Shown piece by piece: positions 16,638 to 25,596 of a stretch of 64,000 bases of DNA (its first letter is position 1; every line of letters begins with the position of its first letter). A model generated the notes under the pieces. The model was not told the DNA's origin. It ran no database searches and was given only the letters and a program-made list of their open reading frames with translations. Location of the stretch: NCBI GenBank assembly GCA_035352635.1, contig DAOPYA010000002.1, forward strand, positions 26,156-90,155. Direction: 5' to 3'. Made by a program: the position numbers and the translations under genes. Source of the stretch: Rifleibacterium sp035352635. Its GTDB lineage: Bacteria > Muiribacteriota > Ozemobacteria > Ozemobacterales > Ozemobacteraceae.

Positions 16638-17573
16638 ATGACCGAGGAAAAATTGTACCGCCTGGTAACCCGTAGTGATTTTGATGGTCTGGTCTGCGCT
16701 GTATTGCTCAAAGACATGGGCATGATAGATGATATCAAGTTTGTTCACCCCAAAGACATGCAAGACGGCAAGGTTGAAATCAGCGACCGCGACATTACCA
16801 CCAATCTACCCTACGTGAAGGGCGCATATATGGTTTTTGACCATCATCTCAGCGAAACGATTCGCAATGAAGGTCAGCGTGCCAATCACATTATTGATGC
16901 ATCAGCCCAATCAGCTGCCAGGGTTGTTTATAACTATTATGGCGGCAAAGAGCGATTTCCCCACATCTCTGATGAAATGATGGAAGCAGTGGACAAAGCT
17001 GACGCAGCCCAGTTCAGCGTTGATGAAATTCTGCGACCGACTGGCTGGGTTCTGCTGAACTATCTTATGGACCCACGCACCGGCCTGGGCCGTTTTCGCA
17101 ATTTCAGAATTTCAAATTACCAGCTGATGATGGATCTGATCGACTGCTGCAAGGATATGACCATTGAGTCCATCATGGAAATGCCCGATGTTAAAGCGCG
17201 AGTCGATCTTTATTTCGAACAGGAAGACAAGTTTCGTGAACAACTGCGGCGCTGCTCGAAGATTTATCATAACCTGATCGTGCTCGATCTTCGCGACGAA
17301 GAAGTGATTCATGCCGGCAACCGCTTTATGATTTATGCCCTCAACCCTGACTGCAATATTTCTATTCACATTCTCTGGGGCTTTCAGAAGCAGAATACTG
17401 TTTATGCAGTGGGCAAGTCGATCGTCAACCGGTCTTCAAAAACCAATATCGGTGAACTGATGCTGAAATACGGTGGTGGTGGTCATCACGCCGCCGGCAC
17501 CTGTCAGATCGATCATGATCGTGCTCCGAGCGTTCTCAAAGAACTGATCGAAAAAATTACGCACGACGGCTGA
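16638..17573 (+). CDS. DHH/DHHA1 family phosphoesterase
   Basis: 311 residues with the DHH catalytic domain (RSDFDGLVCA near 12-21, then FDHH near 68-71 carrying the metal-binding His pair) and a C-terminal DHHA1 substrate domain (GGGGHHAAGTC near 280-290). The family hydrolyses small phosphodiesters such as oligoribonucleotides, pAp, c-di-AMP or, in some members, polyphosphate. Sequence alone does not fix the substrate. In a window full of cyclases a role in nucleotide turnover is tempting but unproven. No membrane segments, so cytoplasmic. AGCTGGAGC precedes the ATG at 7-10 bases. It converges on the Sel1 gene with no gap. Confidence 0.82.
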   Translation: MTEEKLYRLVTRSDFDGLVCAVLLKDMGMIDDIKFVHPKDMQDGKVEISDRDITTNLPYVKGAYMVFDHHLSETIRNEGQRANHIIDASAQSAARVVYNYYGGKERFPHISDEMMEAVDKADAAQFSVDEILRPTGWVLLNYLMDPRTGLGRFRNFRISNYQLMMDLIDCCKDMTIESIMEMPDVKARVDLYFEQEDKFREQLRRCSKIYHNLIVLDLRDEEVIHAGNRFMIYALNPDCNISIHILWGFQKQNTVYAVGKSIVNRSSKTNIGELMLKYGGGGHHAAGTCQIDHDRAPSVLKELIEKITHDG

Positions 17574-18170
17574 TCAGTTGCCAGGTTTCCAGTCTGATAC
17601 CCGCTTTTTCTGGCTGGTTACCTGTGCCTTGCTTAACTTGAGTTCAAGCTCGCGGCGAAGGCGTTGAGCGTCTTTGTCGCCCTGCTTTTCGGCCAGACTA
17701 TACCAGAAATAAGCCTCTTCAAGGCTGCGGCTCAGGCCCTCACCGTTCTCATACATGGTGCCAAGGCTGAACTGGGCGGTAGGGTGATTGCGGTCAGCGG
17801 CGCGGCGATACCATTCGGCTGCCAGCTTGTGGCTTTTCTCGACATGCATGCCGCAATAATACATAAAGGCAATGTTTGCCTGGGCTTCAGGGTCGCCTTT
17901 TTCGGCGGCTGGGGCAAACAGGGCTGCGGCCCGGGCAAAATCACCGCTCTGATAAGCCTTGCCGGCCTCTTCAATCGGGCTTTGCCGGTTGCAGCAACCG
18001 GTTGCCAGAACAAGTGGCAGCATCAGAAACATCACGAAGGCGACGCCGATCACTGGCTGAAGCTTAGATAAAAACGACGACCCAGACTCAATAGTTCGGC
18101 AAGCGCTGGTTCCGGCTGTTTTCGCGGCCGATTTGACCTGCCGGCCAAGGCATCCGGTTGATTCTTGCAT
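17574..18170 (-). CDS. Sel1-repeat membrane or lipoprotein
   Basis: 198 residues. A basic 37-residue N-terminus leads to a hydrophobic helix (about 39-57) ending in LATGCC, which could be a lipobox with an unusually long n-region, or a plain membrane anchor. The rest carries about three Sel1-type repeats ('AFMYYCGMHVEKSHKLAAEWYRRA', 'SLGTMYENGEGLSRSLEEAYFW' patterns). Sel1 proteins are protein-binding scaffolds, often in envelope signalling. AAGGA lies 9 bases before the ATG, supporting the long N-terminus. Its stop abuts the DHH gene stop, and it diverges from the cyclase pair at 18305. Confidence 0.72.
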   Translation of the reverse strand: MQESTGCLGRQVKSAAKTAGTSACRTIESGSSFLSKLQPVIGVAFVMFLMLPLVLATGCCNRQSPIEEAGKAYQSGDFARAAALFAPAAEKGDPEAQANIAFMYYCGMHVEKSHKLAAEWYRRAADRNHPTAQFSLGTMYENGEGLSRSLEEAYFWYSLAEKQGDKDAQRLRRELELKLSKAQVTSQKKRVSDWKPGN

Positions 18171-18225
18171 GCATAGTTTCCTTATTTGATTTCCATACGA
18201 ATCTAATTGTTTTTAGGCATTTTGT

Positions 18226-18242
18226 AAAGTTTGTAAACTTTG
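18226..18242. promoter_or_regulatory. Palindromic AAAGTTT/AAACTTT box before the first cyclase pair
   Basis: AAAGTTTGTAAACTTT at 18226-18241 is an inverted repeat, and TTTGTAAA also occurs twice in tandem here. The 13-mer TTTGTAAACTTTG (18230-18242) recurs at 8308-8320, where it covers the -35 element of the HEAT-gene promoter. At this site TTGTAA followed after 18 bases by GATAAA is a weak promoter. It may be an operator or only an AT-rich -35 region. Confidence 0.35.
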
Positions 18243-18304
18243 CTGGTGTTGCTGGATAAACTTTTCAAGATGCGTTAGTATGTTTTTTTCTATAGAGAGG
18301 CACA

Positions 18305-21190
18305 ATGAAGAGAAGATTTAAAATGGTTCTGCCGCTGGTGTTTGCCTTTGTGCTAACCATGCTGCCCTTCGGGTTGCTCGAATACAGCCAGCACCAGCGG
18401 TCTATTATTCAGCATGAACGCGAACTGCTGAAATGGGAACACCGTGCCGGCAACTATCTGCAGGTGTTCAAATCGTTATGGTCAATTGAGTTGCAGATCA
18501 GATACAGGTTCTTTCGATTGAAGAGAGCCAGGCAGCGTGCCGGGTTTTCTAAAAATTTCTCGGCCGAACAGTATCAGGCAGACCTGCGAGCGGCGTTTCC
18601 GGAAAATTTGCTGCCGACGGCCGTATATGCCGGAGTTTATCAGGAGAATTCCGGAGTCCGAATGATGTCTGGCCCGGGGTTCACTACCCAAAAGCAGCGC
18701 TTTTTTAAAAGAATTCTCGAAGGACTTGCCTCAAAACATATTGAGACCGAAGACGAGCTGAAGAGCATGAACAGCCTTGTGCGTGGAGCTTTTGGCGATG
18801 TTATAGATTTTCATCTGCTAAAAAACTACCGGCGTGGTAAAGTTTCGCGGGTTATGTTCTCAGGCGCAATGCATCTTATCTTCTGGGATTTCATTGAAGC
18901 GCCTGACCACAGTCGTCTGGTTTATGTTCAGCTGTTTTCGCCCGGCCCTCTCAACCGCCTGGCAGTCATGCGAAATGTTGCCAACAGCCTGAGTCAGAGA
19001 AACTCCGACGTTTGCTCGGTTCTCATGCCCCTTGAATTCTCGGGCGCCAATGCCACGCCGGTTTTTGACGAACATGTGCCGCCTGAACAACGCCAGAGAA
19101 TTCTCAGCCTCTGCGAAATGATGAATCGCAAGCCCCTCGAACGTGACCGACTCGTTCCGGCCGGCAAGTTTGTTAACTACCATGGCATCAGGTTGCTTCG
19201 AGATTTCATTGATTACGCAGTACCCTACGAAATCTGGGTTCTGAGCCGTGATAACCCCGAAATGAACCTGAAGGAACCGGCCGTAAGCTTTTTGCTGCGC
19301 CTGTTCTTTTTCTCAAGCTGGATACTGGTTTTCAGCAAGGTTCTCATCACGGGGCACCCCATCGGCATCAGCCTCAAAAACTGGCTGAACCTGACCTTTA
19401 TCGTGGTGGGTATTCTGCCGCTGGCGGTATTTTTTGTCTCAGGCATTTTTCAGATCGACTCAACATTGTTTCGTAGAGAACAGGAAGCGATAAAAGATGC
19501 GATGCAGAGACTCGAAGAAGCCGATGCATCTGGCGAAGTCATTCTTACAGAGTTTCGTGATGCCTGCCGGCAATGGACCAGCGAAAAGACCTGGGTTAAT
19601 AATATTTCCCTCTGGGATGAATCCGCCTGGGAAACAGCGGTGGCACATATTCACAAAAGATTTGCAGCTGCCGGTCTTAATATAGGTGCCGTTTATATCT
19701 ATCCACCCGATAAATCCCCTGCCAGATCGCGTTGTTTCGTGATGCCTGGCCCCGAAAATTCGCCCGATGCCGAGGCTCAGACGCACGCATTTTATGATTC
19801 CTGGATCAGAAAATCCTATTTCGCCCTGACCCCTGAAATGATGGAGGGCGTGGAACCCGAGATGTCCATATTTCACGGCCGAACCGGCCGCGAAATTCTG
19901 AGAATATTTCTCAGCAATCGCGGTGATGTTGAATTTGTCGATCTCGGCGATGAAAAGCAGATGATCTACCAGAATTTTATTCTGGTAGATGGCAAACCGC
20001 GCAACTGGTATTTTTTCCGGTTTGACGTCAACCGGATTTTTGAGAATTACCTGCGCGAGACGGTGAAGAGCCTGCAGAAAATCAGTTCCGAAAGTTTTTA
20101 TGGTATCGTTTTTTTCGATCAGGGCGAGGCAAGAATGGCTTTTCCTGCGCCGGGCAGCAAAGAGGCCGGTTTGATCAATAATGCGGCCGGCCGGATGGTA
20201 GATATGGTTGCGGTGACCCGCAGTCAGCTTGTTGACCTGAGCGATGACCAGTTGACTATTACTTACCCCTGCGCCAAATCGGGGGCTGCAGTGCTGGTTA
20301 ACATCGTTTATTTTTCGGCGCTGCGGGCCGAAGCTTTTCGCCAGGAATTGCTGCTTTCGATCGTGGTGCTGCTGATGGCGATTCCGGTAGTGGCTATTTC
20401 GCGGCTGACATCAGGTTATCTCGTGGCACCGCTGGCTGGTGTAGAAAATGGTCTGAAAAAGATCGCCGATGAAGACTATTCGGTTAAGCTGCATCTGCAA
20501 CGCGAAGATGAACTCGGGGTTCTGACCAGAGCTTTCGATCAGATGGTTGAAGGGCTAAAAGAAAGACGTAACCTCGGACGTTTTGTTTCAGCCACTCTCG
20601 ATTTACAGGTCTCTCGCAATGAATCTGAAGAATACGGCGGTCTCGAGAACCGTATTGGCGCGGTTCTTTGCTCCGATATCCGTGCTTTTACGAGTATCAG
20701 CGAAAATAACCAGGTTCGCGACGTGGTGACCATGCTTAACGAACACCTTGAGGCCATGTCTGATTGTATCAGGTCGTGTGATGGTTTGATCGAGCAGTTT
20801 ATCGGTGATGCGGTGCTGGCGGTTTTTCACGGCAAGACCCTTGAAGAAGCCAGCAAAAAAGCTATGGCAGCCGGTACTTCTATGATTCGCCGTCATCAGG
20901 AAATCATCAGTCAGCGGCAGACTCAGGGTCGTTTTGCTTATTCGATCGGCGTGGGAATCGAGGCTGGTCAGTTACTTTCCGGAACGGTTACAGCAGGTCA
21001 GCGACGCGATTACACGGTAGTTGGTGTGGCAAGAAATACAGCTGAAGAGCTTGAATCTCGTTCGCGAACCGGTAGATTCACCAGAATAATCGTTTCGCCA
21101 CAGGTTTTTCAGCTGGTCGATAATTACGATTTCGTTCTGCACGTCGATGAAGAAAATTTCGAAGTCACTGACCTGGAGGCGAAAACATGA
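18305..21190 (+). CDS. Receptor cyclase subunit, metal-binding (C1-like) half of pair 1
   Basis: 961 residues with four transmembrane helices (about 8-25, 329-348, 363-383, 682-701) enclosing two large external sensor regions of about 300 residues each. A HAMP-like linker (702-755) and a class III cyclase domain (about 785-950) follow. Both metal ligands are present (D791 in LCSDIRAF, D835 in FIGDAV). The adenine-selecting Lys is Gln831. D902 and N911 remain, but the transition-state Arg is Glu915 (EELE where SRLE is usual). Alone it should not form a full active site. The partner at 21187 has exactly what is missing, and the two genes overlap by four bases (ATGA). GAGAGG lies 5 bases before the ATG. 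The sensor families are not recognised. Heterodimer function is inference. Confidence 0.85.
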   Translation: MKRRFKMVLPLVFAFVLTMLPFGLLEYSQHQRSIIQHERELLKWEHRAGNYLQVFKSLWSIELQIRYRFFRLKRARQRAGFSKNFSAEQYQADLRAAFPENLLPTAVYAGVYQENSGVRMMSGPGFTTQKQRFFKRILEGLASKHIETEDELKSMNSLVRGAFGDVIDFHLLKNYRRGKVSRVMFSGAMHLIFWDFIEAPDHSRLVYVQLFSPGPLNRLAVMRNVANSLSQRNSDVCSVLMPLEFSGANATPVFDEHVPPEQRQRILSLCEMMNRKPLERDRLVPAGKFVNYHGIRLLRDFIDYAVPYEIWVLSRDNPEMNLKEPAVSFLLRLFFFSSWILVFSKVLITGHPIGISLKNWLNLTFIVVGILPLAVFFVSGIFQIDSTLFRREQEAIKDAMQRLEEADASGEVILTEFRDACRQWTSEKTWVNNISLWDESAWETAVAHIHKRFAAAGLNIGAVYIYPPDKSPARSRCFVMPGPENSPDAEAQTHAFYDSWIRKSYFALTPEMMEGVEPEMSIFHGRTGREILRIFLSNRGDVEFVDLGDEKQMIYQNFILVDGKPRNWYFFRFDVNRIFENYLRETVKSLQKISSESFYGIVFFDQGEARMAFPAPGSKEAGLINNAAGRMVDMVAVTRSQLVDLSDDQLTITYPCAKSGAAVLVNIVYFSALRAEAFRQELLLSIVVLLMAIPVVAISRLTSGYLVAPLAGVENGLKKIADEDYSVKLHLQREDELGVLTRAFDQMVEGLKERRNLGRFVSATLDLQVSRNESEEYGGLENRIGAVLCSDIRAFTSISENNQVRDVVTMLNEHLEAMSDCIRSCDGLIEQFIGDAVLAVFHGKTLEEASKKAMAAGTSMIRRHQEIISQRQTQGRFAYSIGVGIEAGQLLSGTVTAGQRRDYTVVGVARNTAEELESRSRTGRFTRIIVSPQVFQLVDNYDFVLHVDEENFEVTDLEAKT

Positions 21191-24100
21191 AATTGCCTGC
21201 CGGTCTGTTCTACGCACTGCTGTTTATACTGGTGTTTTTTATGCTCTTCAAACTTGAAGTGCATCTGACAGGCTCCCCTGACCAGGAATTTGCAGTGCTT
21301 TCTGAAGCCTACAACCTTACAGAGCGCATGCGCAGTGAGGCTAACTTTGAATTTCAGCTGCAGAGCAGGTTTGACGACTTTCGTGAGCGCCTGTATCAGA
21401 ACCCGGGTTCTTTGCTTGCCGAAGGCAAAGAACCCCTCTTTCTGCAAAGCCTGCCACCCCACAGCCTGGCTCTCGCTTTTACCGACAACCTCGGGCATGT
21501 TGACCGCTTTGTAAATCTAAAAGGCCAGACCAGCCGCGAATTTGTCGATAACTTTATTGAAATCGACCACATGGTATCGCATGAACAGAAGGATGTTTTT
21601 CTCTCAGATGAATACGCAGAGAAAGTAAACCATGCCGACCGACTTCTCTCAGAATATCTGGGTTGCGCGGCTGATCGGGTCGGCGTCAAGCAGTTGCGCC
21701 CTTCGCGCCCGGCTTTGTTTGAGTCTATCGGTGGAATCATTTGCCTCTACTGGGACAGCCAGACCCTGATCAACGGCAAAAAAGCATATTTCTTTTCACG
21801 CTATGACCTGACCGGATTGCCCCAGTCTTACCCGCTGCGCTCGTTTCTCGGCCGAAATGCCCGCAACGGTGTGTTCATGGCTTTTTATGATGTGGCCGGC
21901 CGCCGCTTCATTGCCGATCCAAATTTTTCCAGCCTGCAGGAAAAGCCTGTGTTTGCGGCGATTCGTAATTCATGCCTCGAAATTGCCCATGGAAATGTGG
22001 GCGAACATGCCGTTAACGTCGGTGTGGTTGCGGCGGGCAAATTTGCCGGGTTGGTTGGCAGGCCAATGTTCAGCAACGGTATGCTGCCGATTGCTATTCT
22101 TGATTCGTCACTGATAATGCATGAAGAAAAGCGCTCGACCACTGGCAGCCTGATGTTTCTGGCGGCGGCTTCCATGGCGTTATTTTTCTTTATTCAGACT
22201 TTCTGCTTTAGCCGGGCCATGAAGCTCACTGTGGGCAGAGTGTTGCTTATTGCATGTCTGTCAGCTATTTTTATGCCCTTCATGATGGGGCAATCAGTGT
22301 TCCGGTTAATTTTTACAGCCGCATCAGAGAGCGGCAGGCTGAAGCTCGAACGTAATCTGCATAATCTGGTCAGTGGCGTTGACTCTGGCGTCTGTCTGTT
22401 TCATGCCAATCTTTTGCAGCATTTTCGAAGCTTGGTTATTCGCGATGACTCTCTGGCTGCTCTGAGCGCCGAAGAGACCGCTGAAGCGAGCTCTTTGCGC
22501 GTCTCTCCCCCGAAAATTGCTTCGGCAACTCATGAACAAAAACTGCTGCTGCCTGAGGCAAAAGACAGTATGGTCACCAGCCTGGCAGTGAAGCTATTCG
22601 AGCCTTTTCTGCAAGGGCTGCATCTTGCACCCGACAACCATCGTAAGGCAAACGCAGTAGTGGTAATGGGTGCCGGCGGTTTTACGAGATTTTTCGACCG
22701 TTACAAGAGCATGACCTTCACCACCAGTCTCCTGCCTGAAACTGACCCGATTTTTCTCATTCTCAATCTTTATCGCCAGACAGTCGAGCGGTTCTTCAGG
22801 CCGGCAGATTTTGTTGGCGGTCTGCTGACGAAGTCGGCGCCAGGCAAAAAGACTGACCTCGAACAATTCAAATTCGAAGAAATTCGCCGCCACGTTGCTG
22901 CCTCGGTTGGTGCCGAAAAGGTTTATTCGATGCTGATCAACTTTGAAGGCTTAAACAACTTTCGCACCTCGATCGGCCTGGTAAATTTTGCGGTTTTCCC
23001 CGTGTGGGTAAACAACATGATCAGGTATTTCTGTGGAATTTCATGGGATGAGTTTGCGATCAGCCGGGTTTACCTCGCGCGAGTCTTTGCCAGTTCAAAC
23101 CGTAACCCTGATGAGTCTGAAAATGATCGACGATCAGTTTTTGCCTGGATCGACCCGGTTAATTATTTTCGTCAGCCGGCGCCATTTATTCAAGCTTACG
23201 GCAGCATGCGCGGCGACATGCTTTTTGACGGAGCCAGTGAGTCGGTGCGCCTGGGCATGTTGCTTAAAGCTGGCCAACGTAGCCGCAGAACCATAAAAAA
23301 GAAGGTGACCGGCAATGAAGACGCTCTTTATTACGTTTTACCCGGCCGATTTTTTACTCTTTATGTAGTTGGCGGCCGTCAGGCCACCGGGTTTCTCAAA
23401 GAAATCGAAGAATGGCGTGCCATAGTGCTTCTGCTGGGCGCCCTGCTCTTTATTCTTTTCGCAGCACTGGCGGCTGTAAATGTAAGTCGTTCGGTAAGCA
23501 GCCCCCTTGAACACCTGCTTTGGGGTATCGGCATGATCGAACGGTCTGATTACAGCGTCAAACTCATGGATTCGCGTGAAGACGAGTTCGGGTCGATATC
23601 GCGGGCCTTTAACATGATGGCCAGACGGTTACGCGAACGCGCCACCCTCGGCAAATTCGTTTCGCCGGCAGTGCGGCGCCTGGCAGCTGATCCGGAGTTG
23701 CTGCAGGAAGCCCGGAATGGCACCGAGAAAGAAATTACGGTGCTTTTCGCTGCTCTCGAGGGTTTCGACCAGTTTGCAGCTTCAGCACCGGTCGAGCAGG
23801 TGCAGCGCAAGCTTGAATTCGCCCTCGAACAATTCTACCGACTGGCGCACGCCGTCGGCGGCGAAGTCGATAAAATCATCGGCGGCAAACTGCTGATCGT
23901 TTTCCCGCATCAAAGTAATGACGGCGCCCGGGCAGCTGCCATAGCAGCAGCCGGTCTGGCCAGATCGATCATCCGCATCTTTTCTGACAATACTACGTTA
24001 AAACCTGTTTTTGGAATTAATTCAGGCCATGTAATCTCTGGAATCATCGGCGCGCCATCGGTTCGCATGGATCACACCGTCATCGGAGACCCGGTTAACG

Positions 24101-24276
24101 TCGCGGCCAGGCTTTGCTCTCTGGCTTCAAGCACCACCATGCCGGTTGTGGTTTCCGAAGACATCGTTCTGGCGCTGCATGGGCGATTTCCGGTTGCCGG
24201 GGTAGATGTCGGGTCAATCAGAGGCAAAAAACAGGAAGTGCGGGTTTTCAGTCTGATTGTTAATAAGGGCGGTTGA
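21187..24276 (+). CDS. Receptor cyclase subunit, substrate-binding (C2-like) half of pair 1
   Basis: 1029 residues with the same layout as its partner: helices at about 5-20, 322-341, 351-368 and 745-764, two external regions, HAMP (765-818) and a cyclase domain (about 850-1010). Both metal Asp residues are lost (Ala856 in LFAALEGF, Gly900 in KIIGGK). The adenine-selecting K896 and D962 (DHTVIGD) and the transition-state N971 and R975 (VNVAARL) are all kept. This is the residue set of the mammalian C2 domain, complementing the C1-like protein just upstream. GGAGG lies 8 bases before the ATG, inside the upstream gene. Its 3' end overlaps the convergent hydrolase gene by 17 bases. A homodimer would be inactive because it lacks metal ligands. 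Confidence 0.85.
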   Translation: MKLPAGLFYALLFILVFFMLFKLEVHLTGSPDQEFAVLSEAYNLTERMRSEANFEFQLQSRFDDFRERLYQNPGSLLAEGKEPLFLQSLPPHSLALAFTDNLGHVDRFVNLKGQTSREFVDNFIEIDHMVSHEQKDVFLSDEYAEKVNHADRLLSEYLGCAADRVGVKQLRPSRPALFESIGGIICLYWDSQTLINGKKAYFFSRYDLTGLPQSYPLRSFLGRNARNGVFMAFYDVAGRRFIADPNFSSLQEKPVFAAIRNSCLEIAHGNVGEHAVNVGVVAAGKFAGLVGRPMFSNGMLPIAILDSSLIMHEEKRSTTGSLMFLAAASMALFFFIQTFCFSRAMKLTVGRVLLIACLSAIFMPFMMGQSVFRLIFTAASESGRLKLERNLHNLVSGVDSGVCLFHANLLQHFRSLVIRDDSLAALSAEETAEASSLRVSPPKIASATHEQKLLLPEAKDSMVTSLAVKLFEPFLQGLHLAPDNHRKANAVVVMGAGGFTRFFDRYKSMTFTTSLLPETDPIFLILNLYRQTVERFFRPADFVGGLLTKSAPGKKTDLEQFKFEEIRRHVAASVGAEKVYSMLINFEGLNNFRTSIGLVNFAVFPVWVNNMIRYFCGISWDEFAISRVYLARVFASSNRNPDESENDRRSVFAWIDPVNYFRQPAPFIQAYGSMRGDMLFDGASESVRLGMLLKAGQRSRRTIKKKVTGNEDALYYVLPGRFFTLYVVGGRQATGFLKEIEEWRAIVLLLGALLFILFAALAAVNVSRSVSSPLEHLLWGIGMIERSDYSVKLMDSREDEFGSISRAFNMMARRLRERATLGKFVSPAVRRLAADPELLQEARNGTEKEITVLFAALEGFDQFAASAPVEQVQRKLEFALEQFYRLAHAVGGEVDKIIGGKLLIVFPHQSNDGARAAAIAAAGLARSIIRIFSDNTTLKPVFGINSGHVISGIIGAPSVRMDHTVIGDPVNVAARLCSLASSTTMPVVVSEDIVLALHGRFPVAGVDVGSIRGKKQEVRVFSLIVNKGG

Positions 24277-25270
24277 ACCTGACCTCAGCGAAGAATGGGC
24301 TGTGATCTGAAAAAAATACGGGCCATTCAGTTCGACTGCCAAGAATCTGCAACGAAAAAACTTTGTTGCCTTTCGCCAGAATATAGTCGAGCTTTTTGCT
24401 GCGGCGGCTGGGGCCACCGGCGGTCGGCAGATTGCAGTCGTCACGCTGCATGCCATCTTTAAGCAGTGGTTCCAGTTCCTGGGGCTGCAAATTCAGATCG
24501 CCGCCAACCACAGTCAATTCTGCCAGCAGTTCAATGTGGCGCTGCAAGATGGCAAATTGGCCAAAACTGGGCTTAAAGGGCACGCCCAGCCCAGCTGAAT
24601 AAAGATGGGTGTTGAGCAGCGCGATCTTTTCACCGGCAAAATTGATCTCGGCAAGCAGTAAACCTTTGCGGGCGATCAGTTCTTCAAAATTGTGATGCAA
24701 AGTCAGCGGATAGCTCCAGGCCAGAGACCTTTCGGGCTTGAACCGACTCAAGGTCAGCAGCCCGGCATGGTTGAACAGTGGGCTTGGCATCAGCACCGCA
24801 TGATAATCGGCAAACTTCCTGATCAATTCATAGAGACTCTGGTTATCCCAGATTTCCTGAAGAAAGATGATGTCGGGGTTAAGAGACCGCACCAGTCTGG
24901 CGAATTCTTCTATCTTTTCGTGCTGGTCGGTATAAAAGGGCGGCGGAAAAAGCATCAGGTTCGCTGTTAGGGCAGTCAGGCGCAGGTCATTGCGCCCGGC
25001 AGGCAGGTTAACCCCGATGGCAGGTAGAATAACGGTTTTGGGGGTTCCGGCGGTGAAGATTAGATTGAAAACTGGCGTAAAACCAGTGAGAGTGTCGATC
25101 AGCCACGGAAACCTCGAATTGCGAAAATTATCGATCGTTCGACGCCCTTGATAAAAAACTTTTGGAAGGTCGGGCTTGAGAGAAAAACTGACCTGCCCCG
25201 CAACTTCGCCAGGAATGCCTGAGAATGCCAATAGCAGAGCAATTGAAAATAAAATAAAAGATTTTTGCAT
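24260..25270 (-). CDS. Secreted endonuclease/exonuclease/phosphatase (EEP) family hydrolase
   Basis: 336 residues with a signal peptide (1-25, ending in VAG). The EEP fold is recognisable from its ordered motifs: 'LTANLML', Mg-binding Glu in 'FLQEIW', catalytic His in 'NTHLYSAG', 'GGDLNLQP', 'KLDYIL' and the terminal 'SDHSPFFAEV'. The family includes DNase I-like nucleases, sphingomyelinases and inositol phosphatases. Export suggests an extracellular phosphodiesterase acting on nucleic acid or phospholipid; the substrate is open. Only an A-rich stretch precedes the ATG, with no clear ribosome binding site. Confidence 0.8.
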   Translation of the reverse strand: MQKSFILFSIALLLAFSGIPGEVAGQVSFSLKPDLPKVFYQGRRTIDNFRNSRFPWLIDTLTGFTPVFNLIFTAGTPKTVILPAIGVNLPAGRNDLRLTALTANLMLFPPPFYTDQHEKIEEFARLVRSLNPDIIFLQEIWDNQSLYELIRKFADYHAVLMPSPLFNHAGLLTLSRFKPERSLAWSYPLTLHHNFEELIARKGLLLAEINFAGEKIALLNTHLYSAGLGVPFKPSFGQFAILQRHIELLAELTVVGGDLNLQPQELEPLLKDGMQRDDCNLPTAGGPSRRSKKLDYILAKGNKVFSLQILGSRTEWPVFFSDHSPFFAEVRFNRPY

Positions 25271-25449
25271 TTTTTTAAATTAGAGCTTTGTTGATGAAAA
25301 TGCAAGAAAAACAGAGATAAATAGATTTAATTTGTTCTAAATGCCCGAAATCGTCGTTAATATCCGTGGTATTCGAGGTCGATGTATAAATTAGAGATTA
25401 AGACGAACAGGAAACGCCACCTTCCGGCCTGAAAAATAAGGAGCCAGAT

Positions 25450-25581
25450 ATGTTCAGTTACAATGCCGTTGCAGATCGCAAAAGAAAGATGCTGCAGATT
25501 TCTGTGCTATTGTTCTGTGAACCGTTGTTTAAATCGGTACACTGCCCGGTTCTTGCCCCGAAAACTATTTCAGAACGCTGA
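25450..25581 (+). CDS. Possible small protein (43 residues)
   Basis: ATG at 25450 with a well placed AAGGAG 6 bases upstream, ending at a TGA 15 bases before the next gene, which has its own AGGAGG. The product is basic at the N-terminus (DRKRKM) with a short hydrophobic centre (ISVLLFC) and three Cys/His residues; no family is recognised. It could instead be a leader peptide or an untranslated leader. Support is the ribosome binding site and operon-like spacing only. Confidence 0.4.
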   Translation: MFSYNAVADRKRKMLQISVLLFCEPLFKSVHCPVLAPKTISER

Positions 25582-25596
25582 TCAGGAGGGTAAAAA

